25,226 nt of DNA from Oscillospiraceae bacterium (lineage in GTDB: Bacteria > Bacillota_A > Clostridia > Oscillospirales > Oscillospiraceae). The position numbers and the translations under genes are program-made. The notes below the pieces were generated by a model. That model had not been told where the DNA came from and ran no database searches. It saw nothing but the letters and a program-made list of their open reading frames with translations. The stretch is taken from positions 1 to 25,226 of the forward strand of contig JAFUCD010000035.1 in assembly GCA_017459865.1 (NCBI GenBank), written 5' to 3'. Below, piece by piece: positions 16,489 through 23,382 of this stretch; the first letter of the stretch is position 1, and each line of letters begins with the position of its first letter.

Positions 16489-16725
16489 ACGAAATTCGTG
16501 AATTCCGCGGTGCCACCTTGATTCGCGGCCTTGGCCGCGCACTTGGCAGGGTACCATCATACCCTCGGCAACTGACGCGTGCCGACACGTCGCAGCTTTC
16601 ACTGCGCCCTCCGTGGACCATTGTGACGACCCGTTTGCCGCGGACTTCTCAGCCCTGCCCGCTCTCTGTAAGCGCGTATGCCGCCTTTACTCCCACTTCA
16701 TCGGTTTGAGATGCTTTATTGATTT
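16451..16725 (-). promoter_or_regulatory. T-box riboswitch, tRNA-Trp specific
   Basis: The leader between the promoter and trpE has the T-box layout. Stem I starts with GATGAAGTGGGAGTA and has an AGAGAGCGGG / GAAGTCCGCG distal region. Its specifier loop holds ACAAUGGUCC just before the closing CCAC, so the specifier codon is UGG (Trp) at 16618-16620. Further stems follow, including GGGTA/TACCC. The T-box AAGGTGGCACCGCGG sits at 16505-16519. Its UGGC bulge would pair with GCCA, matching the G discriminator base of bacterial tRNA-Trp. Uncharged tRNA-Trp should stabilise the antiterminator and allow trp operon transcription. Confidence 0.92.
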
Positions 16726-16731
16726 AACTCG

Positions 16732-16759
16732 ATTATACACAAATTCCGTGAATTGTCAA
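16732..16759 (-). promoter_or_regulatory. Promoter of the trp operon
   Basis: On the minus strand TTGACA (16754-16759) and TATAAT (16732-16737) are both perfect consensus boxes with a 16-base spacer. Transcription should begin near 16725, giving a leader of about 295 bases before trpE. Confidence 0.9.
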
Positions 16760-17600
16760 TTGGCTTTTTCTGAAAAATCACGCGAGGCTCACTTTTGTGA
16801 CTCTCGCCCCATCAATATCATATGCAGAGACAAAGTTTGCGGACCTGCATGTTTCTGCCTTTGCAATGCATCACTTTTCAATGACTGCCCTATCCGCTGA
16901 AAAGGAACGATTTCAGGGCTTTTCTTATGTCGAAAAGGAGAACCATTTTACTCATTTTTTGCTTCCGGGGGGCAATGGGGGGGCAATACAGAAATTGAAT
17001 TTCTGAAACCCTGCGACCTCCGGGTTAGAAATACGGATGCTTTCGTATGTTCGCTGAATATAAGAATGAATATTTTTCGTGCGATTGAAATATGTAACAA
17101 GCCAGCACAGGAGCGCGCTATCACCTGCCCCCTGAGCTGGCTTTTGAAGTCTCATGAGACCTCTTTATGTCGAAGCTATTCGTTCTTCAGATAAGGAACT
17201 TATCACGCTATTTGCGTTTCGTGGCTTTTCGATCAACCAGTTATCTGTTCATTTTCAACAAAGTCGGTTTGTGATTTTTCGCAGAATCAACAAAATTAAA
17301 AAAGTTCTGAAAAAGCCGCACATTTAGGGTCTTCTCACCGGCTGGTAAGTGAGGGGGAAAGTCTTTCTCATTGTTCCTTGAGAAGTGAATATCCAAATCG
17401 CTGAGACTTCAGTCCTGATGATATGCGAAAGCACGAGCCTTTTGGCATGGTACGGTTTATGTAGGGGCATCCGGCGCTCATTTCAAGGGCAGATATGAGC
17501 CGGCTGGATGTACTCCAAATCGGCTTTCCAAAAGTTTGGCGGAAAAAGGTGCGTCAGTTTCAGGTGCCGGTCCTTGCGCTGCTTTTGTGTTATTTCTATG
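16760..17600. other. Gene-free stretch with hairpins and short repeats
   Basis: No open frame here has a convincing start, ribosome binding site or protein family. Visible structure: direct repeat GGGGGGCAAT (16967-16976 and 16978-16987); palindrome CAGAAATT-G-AATTTCTG (16989-17005); a tRNA-like segment (17006-17035); AAGCCAGC/GCTGGCTT pairing 17099-17106 with 17136-17143 and followed by TT on the plus strand; CTCAC/GTGAG (17334-17353); TTCTCA/TGAGAA (17365-17384); and an imperfect long stem, CATCC..GCTCAT/ATGAGC..GGATG (17468-17510). None matches a riboswitch class known to me. Confidence 0.6.
17006..17035 (-). other. tRNA 3'-half-like fragment, possible attachment-site scar
   Basis: The minus strand reads TTTCTAACCCGGAGGTCGCAGG. 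This looks like the anticodon loop (TTTCTAA, anticodon TCT, Arg), variable region and start of the T arm of a tRNA gene. It then diverges at the T loop (GTTTCAG instead of GTTCGAAT). No D arm, acceptor stem or CCA end is present, and the anticodon stem is only half paired, so this is not a tRNA gene. Such fragments arise when integrative elements recombine at tRNA 3' ends. No integrase is nearby. Confidence 0.35.
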
Positions 17601-17610
17601 CAGCTTGGAT

Positions 17611-17619
17611 TGCTATAAT
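17611..17619 (+). promoter_or_regulatory. Extended -10 promoter of the SLH-protein operon
   Basis: TGCTATAAT is a perfect -10 with the TGn extension, about 50 bases before the start codon at 17670. No good -35 stands at 16-18 bases, which extended -10 promoters can tolerate. Confidence 0.6.
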
Positions 17620-17669
17620 AGTAAAAATATACAGTGATATAGGCAAGAAAAACGGAAAGGGGCGATCCT

Positions 17670-20600
17670 ATGACCAACCTTTGGAAGAGAAGCATCAGTC
17701 TGTTTTTGGTGGTTTTGACGCTGATGAGCGTCATGATCCCGGGCGTTTCTGCAACGGAGCCCACAGACCTCCCTGCCAGCGACAGCCCCATGCTCTATAA
17801 CACCACCGATTCCAGCAAGATGCCCAGAGAGACTGCGAGTTTGACGGACGTCTACGGCCAGATCGACACCGAGTCCGCCAATGAGATCGACTCCATGTTC
17901 TCCGACGAGGCATGGGCCAGATTCGCAGAGGATATGGACCGCATACTGGACTTCGAGCCGGTGGAGGACAAGGAGGCCGCACCGGTCTTAAAGAGCGCCG
18001 ACCACTTTGTGGAAGACGGCGGTCTGCAGGCCTATTTGAAGGGCGGAAATCTCCTCATGGGCTCCGAAGTTGGCCTCCAACCCAACAAGGAAGAAAAGGT
18101 GCAGGTGCTCGGCGCGGACACCAACGCCGGCGCGTGGGTCTATGTCGTGGACAAGGACGCCATGTGCTTTGTGGTGAAGGACACGGACGGCGCGGGCATT
18201 CCGAATGCGCTCGTGACGATCTCCTATCTCGACGACGCCGGCAAGCGCATCACGAAAAGCGCGGTGGCCACGGCGGGAAATACCCCCGGCATCGCCGTGT
18301 TTGACGACATCCCGGACGCCTTCTTCGGCGTCGTGGATATCCAGGCGGAGGGCTATCGGTCGCGCTCGGTGCTGGATAAGCAGATGGGCGCAGGGGAGCA
18401 GTATACCTATATGCTGGAGCCGACGAAAGAGAACGATCTGTACATCCGCGGCGTCGACCTCTCCGGCAAGGATCTGATGAACGAGGAGACGCCCCTCTCC
18501 CTTATGGACATCGACACGGAAAATCTCTCGTTGAAGGTGCTGGTCACAAAGTCCGGCAGCGCCAGCTTCCCCGGCTCCGTGGAGATCCAGTCCGCCAATC
18601 GCGGAAAGACCGTCCTTACCATCAGCAGCACCTCCGGCTATGCCTATGACAGCAACACCAGAGTCTACACCGCCGAAAAGCGCTGGGTGGAGCAGAAGGC
18701 GGGCCTGCTGCAGGACGGCGACGAGGTGGTCGTCAAGGTGGGCGGCGATACCTTTCCGCTGGAGAACCTCACCGTGAAAAACGCGGTGTTCAACCAGCTG
18801 GGCACCAACAAAACCGAAATGCCCGTCACCACCGAGTCCGCCCCCGGCAATCTGGCGGACAAGATGGGCGGCAACGGCATGCTCAACAGCACCTTCCAGA
18901 TGCTCCAGGTGCCGGTCACCGTGGGCTTTTTCCCCGACGGCAGCATGATCCTCATGGCTTCCTACGACATCACGAAGCTGGCGCCGGAGATGGAGACGAA
19001 ATACAGCTCCCTGTTCCAGAAATCCTGGAACCCCAAGAACCTGGATACCACCGAATCCGCCTTCGAGGTCTTTGAGCGAAGCTTCTGGGAAAACGCCGAG
19101 AAGGTGAAGGGCGGCTCGGAGGTCCTGAACTCTGCGGACAAAATCAAGTGCATTTCCAATAAAACCTACAACTTTTCCATGAGCTTCTCGGTGTTCCTCC
19201 GCTCCAACTACAACGCCGAGACCAAGGACCACTACGGCACCGGCGGCATCCTGTTCTGCGGCAGCTTTTCCGGCGGCGTCACGGAGTATTTCCTCTTCAC
19301 CGCGGGGCCGGTGGTGATCCCGGCCTACATCGGCTTTGAGGCGGGGATCGCCGTCAAGACCACGCTGAACGTGAGCTTCAACATGGACAAGCCGCCGGTG
19401 GGCGAGGCCAAAGACACCAAGTGGAAATATGCCAACAACGGCAGCGACGACTTGAGCGGCAGGATCGAGGTGATCGTGAGCTTCTCGGTATTCGGCGGTG
19501 TGGGCGTGAAGGGCGTACTGGGCGCTTGTGCCACCGGCTATGCGAACATGGACATCGCCACGGTGCTCGGAAAGGGCAGCGCCTCTCTGGTGGAGAACCC
19601 GCACACCTTCATCGACGTCCTTTACGGCATGCGGATCGAGTATTATCTGCTGTTCTATACCGGGGAGATCAATCTGGACTGCCTCCAGGACTCGAAGCGA
19701 ATCTACGACAGCGACTGGACCTCCGCTCAGCTGATGGCCGAGGCGGTGGAGAACATGGAATTTAAGGATATGGATCTGGCCGCCTGCGCGGAGAAAATGG
19801 TGCCCGCCCTGATGGATGACGGGAAGGAGCACGACGAATACTTCATTCTGCAGAACACCGAGCAGCTGGAGGGCAACGCCACGACCAAAACGCTGGATTA
19901 TGACGTCTACCCCGACACCCAGATCCAGATGGTCACCACCAAGACCTACAACGTGCTGTTTCGCATCTGCTCCAACGGCGTGCGGACGGACATCTACTAT
20001 CAGCGGCAGGACCCCGACACCGGCTTCTTCTACCAGGGCTATAACAAGGTCACCCTGCCGGAGGGGGAGACCCGCTCCGTCACGGAGTTCGTGGTGGTCC
20101 CCAACCAAACGAACCGCAGCGACCCGAACTATTGGGACAAGGTCTACATCGGCGCCATCGTTGCTGACAGCACGCTGCCGGAGAGCGAGCGTATGCGGAG
20201 TACCGACGTGGTGACCATGGTGGTGGATGTGGATGAGTGCGAGACCGTGAGCTCCGTCGTGGCGAGCGATCCCGCGAAGCAGGGCCAGGTGCTCTACAGC
20301 GCCCCCATGCCGGCGGGCAGAGAGAACTACTGCTCCGTGGCTTATGCAGCCACCTATCTGCAGGAGCAGAACGGCACGCAGATCAACAGTCTCAAGAGCT
20401 TCGTCAGCGCTGTCCCCACCTACACGAACTACTGGATCTCCAGCTGCGAGGCCGGGACGCCCGAGGTGCGCAGTTACACGAATCTCGGCCAGAACAAGAT
20501 CTGCTCCAACGGCGTCATCGCGCCAAACGAGCCCAGCTACTGGCAGGTGAACCCTTACGCCTCTTCGGACAAGTGGCTGGTGATGAAGGGATACGGCGCC

Positions 20601-22490
20601 AACGGCTTCTATGCGCCGGATCTGCGCTGCAACATCCGTGTGGACATCGATGGCATGGTCGACATCGCCGATATTTCCTCCGGCAAGCTGGACTTCAACA
20701 GTCTCGTCACCAACTGGAGGTATCTCAACGGCTGCAACTACTTCATCGCCGGAGACAGCGTCTACTGGATGAACAAAAAAACCAGCGGCTCCAGCTACGA
20801 ATGGGTGGTGGAGAAGGTGCAGGGCGGAAACGGCATCGTCTCCGTGGACAACTCCTACGCCATGATCAGCAACCAGGCCCAGTCGGCCATCTACATCATC
20901 GACGTGGTGGGCGACTATGACGTGGACGTGGCTGCCGACACCAGCACCCTGACAAGCAACAAAATTCAGGTTTATACCCTGATCACGGAGGAGAAGATCT
21001 CCGGTAAAGTAGTCGCCGAGCTCCACGGTCCTCTGGAGCTGAAGTTTGCCAAGGGAGAGCAGGTCAACATTTTTGCCGCGGCCTACAATCCCAACGAGTG
21101 CAAGGCTCGAGGCCTTTTCGTGGTCTACACCACCCCCAACACTAACTCCGAATCCAAATATAACACCAAAATCCGCACCTGGCAGCAGAACGCCGACAGC
21201 GGCATGCTGGTGACGGATGTGAAGATTCCGGATTATCTGGTGCGGGACGGACAGCCGGTGATCGATCTCTACGCCACAGTGAAAAACTACGGTTACTATA
21301 TCGGCGGCTGCGCGCAGTACACCGTCTATGATGAGACCGGCACCAAGCTGACCATGGTCTGGAACGGCGAGGACTCGGCGGATCTGAATATCGGCGGTAC
21401 AGAGCTCTATCCCGGTGACAGCCGCGTGGATCATCTCCAGGTTCGGCCGAATCCCAACTGGGATCTCAACCAGGAGCACGAGATCATCGTGGATCTCCGT
21501 GCCAACCGATATAACGGCGACATGGACGATTTCGTGAACTCTGCCGCCCTCAAGGCGGACAACATTTCGTTTACCGCCCGGAATTCGGTGATCGGCGACA
21601 AACACTATGTCAGCACCACGTTTACCAACAACACTCTCATCGGGGGCCGGACGCCGATCATTCAGGCGGTGCTCCGCTATGCCGATGAGAGCAAAACCCG
21701 GACGCTGACCTTCCATCTGCCCACGAAGGAGCCGATCGTCCAGTTCACCGCGTCGGACGAGGATATGACCGGGCAGGTCTATCACTACGACATCGACATG
21801 GAGCCACTCTGGGAGGATGGGCTTCTGGGCGTCACGTTCTCGCTGGTGAACGATGCCGGCGAGCAGCAGTCCAACGAGGCGGTCTATGTGGCCAACCCGA
21901 TGGAGAACACCAAGCCCGGCTCCGGCACGCACGACTGCCCCTCGGCGCAATTTGCGGACATTGACCAGACCGCATGGTACCACGAGGCGGTGGACTACGC
22001 CGTCACGAATGGACTCATGAAGGGCGTTGCAGACGACGCCTTTGACCCCAACGGCGTCACCACGCGCGCGATGCTGGTCACGATCCTCTATCGCATGGAG
22101 GGAGAGCCGGCTGTCAGCGGCAAGAGCCCATTCACGGACGTGAAAGCCGACCTGTGGTATACCGACGCGATCAAGTGGGCCAGCAAAAACGGCGTCGTGG
22201 AGGGCTATGGAAACGGCAAATTCGGCCCGGCGGACACCCTCTCCCGCGAACAGTTTGCCACGATCCTGATGCGCTATGCCAAGATGAAGGATCATGATAC
22301 AAGCAAAGCTGCGGATCTCTCCGGATATACGGATGCGGCGACCATCAGCGCCTGGGCGAAGGACGCCATGCAATGGGCGAATGCGGAGAAACTCATCATT
22401 GGCCGCACGGAAACGACGCTGGTCCCTCTGGGAGAGACCACACGCGCGGAGGCAGCCGCGATCCTGATGCGGTTTCAGGAAAACACATAA
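17670..22490 (+). CDS. Large secreted SLH-domain surface protein (1606 aa)
   Basis: A Sec signal peptide covers residues 1-28 (KRSISLFLVVLTLMSVMIPG, cleavage after VSA). A carboxypeptidase-regulatory-like beta module (AMCFVVKDTDGAGIPNALVT to FFGVVDIQAEGYRSRS) spans about 165-240. The long middle is unrecognised. It includes a Gly/Val/Phe-rich stretch at about 520-670 (GVTEYFLFTAGPVVIPAYIG, VFGGVGVKGVLGACATG), a Tyr/Trp-rich section at about 900-1080, and beta-rich CARDB/Ig-like sequence to about 1400. Three SLH domains (about 1425-1480, 1488-1540 and 1545-1606; FADIDQTAWYHEAVDYAVTN, FTDVKADLWYTDAIKWASKN, DAMQWANAEKLIIGR) should anchor it to pyruvylated wall polymer. The ATG has AAAGGGG upstream. 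Two lipoprotein genes follow without a terminator. Role unknown; an adhesin, scaffold or enzyme is possible, and no catalytic motif is seen. Confidence 0.95.
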   Translation: MTNLWKRSISLFLVVLTLMSVMIPGVSATEPTDLPASDSPMLYNTTDSSKMPRETASLTDVYGQIDTESANEIDSMFSDEAWARFAEDMDRILDFEPVEDKEAAPVLKSADHFVEDGGLQAYLKGGNLLMGSEVGLQPNKEEKVQVLGADTNAGAWVYVVDKDAMCFVVKDTDGAGIPNALVTISYLDDAGKRITKSAVATAGNTPGIAVFDDIPDAFFGVVDIQAEGYRSRSVLDKQMGAGEQYTYMLEPTKENDLYIRGVDLSGKDLMNEETPLSLMDIDTENLSLKVLVTKSGSASFPGSVEIQSANRGKTVLTISSTSGYAYDSNTRVYTAEKRWVEQKAGLLQDGDEVVVKVGGDTFPLENLTVKNAVFNQLGTNKTEMPVTTESAPGNLADKMGGNGMLNSTFQMLQVPVTVGFFPDGSMILMASYDITKLAPEMETKYSSLFQKSWNPKNLDTTESAFEVFERSFWENAEKVKGGSEVLNSADKIKCISNKTYNFSMSFSVFLRSNYNAETKDHYGTGGILFCGSFSGGVTEYFLFTAGPVVIPAYIGFEAGIAVKTTLNVSFNMDKPPVGEAKDTKWKYANNGSDDLSGRIEVIVSFSVFGGVGVKGVLGACATGYANMDIATVLGKGSASLVENPHTFIDVLYGMRIEYYLLFYTGEINLDCLQDSKRIYDSDWTSAQLMAEAVENMEFKDMDLAACAEKMVPALMDDGKEHDEYFILQNTEQLEGNATTKTLDYDVYPDTQIQMVTTKTYNVLFRICSNGVRTDIYYQRQDPDTGFFYQGYNKVTLPEGETRSVTEFVVVPNQTNRSDPNYWDKVYIGAIVADSTLPESERMRSTDVVTMVVDVDECETVSSVVASDPAKQGQVLYSAPMPAGRENYCSVAYAATYLQEQNGTQINSLKSFVSAVPTYTNYWISSCEAGTPEVRSYTNLGQNKICSNGVIAPNEPSYWQVNPYASSDKWLVMKGYGANGFYAPDLRCNIRVDIDGMVDIADISSGKLDFNSLVTNWRYLNGCNYFIAGDSVYWMNKKTSGSSYEWVVEKVQGGNGIVSVDNSYAMISNQAQSAIYIIDVVGDYDVDVAADTSTLTSNKIQVYTLITEEKISGKVVAELHGPLELKFAKGEQVNIFAAAYNPNECKARGLFVVYTTPNTNSESKYNTKIRTWQQNADSGMLVTDVKIPDYLVRDGQPVIDLYATVKNYGYYIGGCAQYTVYDETGTKLTMVWNGEDSADLNIGGTELYPGDSRVDHLQVRPNPNWDLNQEHEIIVDLRANRYNGDMDDFVNSAALKADNISFTARNSVIGDKHYVSTTFTNNTLIGGRTPIIQAVLRYADESKTRTLTFHLPTKEPIVQFTASDEDMTGQVYHYDIDMEPLWEDGLLGVTFSLVNDAGEQQSNEAVYVANPMENTKPGSGTHDCPSAQFADIDQTAWYHEAVDYAVTNGLMKGVADDAFDPNGVTTRAMLVTILYRMEGEPAVSGKSPFTDVKADLWYTDAIKWASKNGVVEGYGNGKFGPADTLSREQFATILMRYAKMKDHDTSKAADLSGYTDAATISAWAKDAMQWANAEKLIIGRTETTLVPLGETTRAEAAAILMRFQENT

Positions 22491-22535
22491 ATCATGAAAG
22501 TAACGGTGATTTCAACGAAAAAGAGAAGGAAGAGC

Positions 22536-23348
22536 ATGTTGAATCGGAAAAGGATTTGGATCGTTCTGTTGGCGGTGCTGATGCTGTTTTCTGTTGCGGG
22601 ATGCGCGGGAAAAGCGCAAACCCAGTCGGAGTCTCGGATCGGGATCATTTCAGCCATGGATAATGAGGTTTCGCTGCTGCTCTCTGAGGCGGAGATCGAC
22701 CATGTGGACACCATCGGCGGCGTGGAGTTTCATGTGGGAACGCTGCATGGTCAGCCTGTCGTAATCATGCGCTCCGGCATCGGAAAGGTCATGGCCGCCT
22801 CCGCGGCCACAGCTATGCTGAACAATTACCCGATCTCGAATGTGATCTTTACCGGCGTTGCGGGAGCCGTCGGTGACGAGACCCGGGTCCTGGACCAGGT
22901 GATTGCAACGCGCCTGGTGCAGCACGATTACGGCACCATGACGAACGAAGGTTTTGTCTGGGCCAGCGGCGTAGACGGAGAAGAAGACGACGAAAAAGGC
23001 TATTATTTCTGCGACCAGGATCTGGTAACGCTTGCTTATGACAGCGCTGTTCAGGTGATGGGCGAGGAGCATGTATTCAAAGGAACGATCGCGACGGGGG
23101 ATCAGTTTGTCGCCTCGGAGGAATACGTGAAGACGCTGCAGCAGAGCTTTGGCGCCATTGCCTGCGAAATGGAGGGAGCCTCTATCGCGGCAGTCTGCAC
23201 GCAGTATGAGGTACCGTTTGTGGTCATTCGTGCCATGTCGGACAAGGCGGACGGCAACGCACATGACAGCATTGAAAACATGGGTGATCTGGCGGCAGAC
23301 AACTCCAGCCGGATTGTTATGCAGATGCTCGACTCGATGCAAAAATAA
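22536..23348 (+). CDS. Lipoprotein 5'-methylthioadenosine/S-adenosylhomocysteine nucleosidase
   Basis: 270 residues from ATG at 22536, with AAGGA about six bases upstream. An ATG at 22494 gives a longer basic leader but has no spaced site. Residues 1-23 are a lipoprotein signal: KRIWIVLLAVLMLF then SVAGC with C23 as the lipid anchor. The rest is a whole MTA/SAH nucleosidase (PNP/UDP phosphorylase fold). E44 in IGIISAMDNEV equals E. coli MtnN E12, M212-E213 in CEMEGAS equal M173-E174, and D236 in RAMSDKADG equals D197. Spacings match exactly, so cleavage of MTA, SAH or 5'-deoxyadenosine to adenine and the thioribosyl product is expected. This enzyme is usually cytoplasmic, and here it should sit outside the membrane. 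It lies 45 bases after the SLH gene and 34 before a solute-binding lipoprotein. Confidence 0.93.
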   Translation: MLNRKRIWIVLLAVLMLFSVAGCAGKAQTQSESRIGIISAMDNEVSLLLSEAEIDHVDTIGGVEFHVGTLHGQPVVIMRSGIGKVMAASAATAMLNNYPISNVIFTGVAGAVGDETRVLDQVIATRLVQHDYGTMTNEGFVWASGVDGEEDDEKGYYFCDQDLVTLAYDSAVQVMGEEHVFKGTIATGDQFVASEEYVKTLQQSFGAIACEMEGASIAAVCTQYEVPFVVIRAMSDKADGNAHDSIENMGDLAADNSSRIVMQMLDSMQK

Positions 23349-23382
23349 AGGACGCAGCCCAAAAAACCGGAGGAATCGGAAC

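Noticed and set aside
17006..17100. A functional tRNA-Arg gene
   Set aside because: The acceptor stem, D arm and T loop are absent and the anticodon stem pairs in only three of five positions.
16952..17155. A 67-codon minus-strand frame over the tRNA-like segment
   Set aside because: The translation contains NPEVAG, the familiar read-through of a tRNA 3' half, and there is no ribosome binding site. Treated as a false gene.
17411..17435. CTGATGA and GAAA resembling a hammerhead ribozyme core
   Set aside because: Only five bases separate the two boxes, so stem II cannot form, and the GAAA is the loop of a TGC/GCA hairpin. Stems I and III are also missing.
17988..22373. A 1461-codon open frame on the minus strand opposite the large SLH gene
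   Set aside because: The plus-strand protein has a signal peptide, SLH domains and a promoter with ribosome binding site. The antisense frame is low-complexity in His, Val, Gly and Arg, as expected from a GC-rich codon shadow, and shows no domain.
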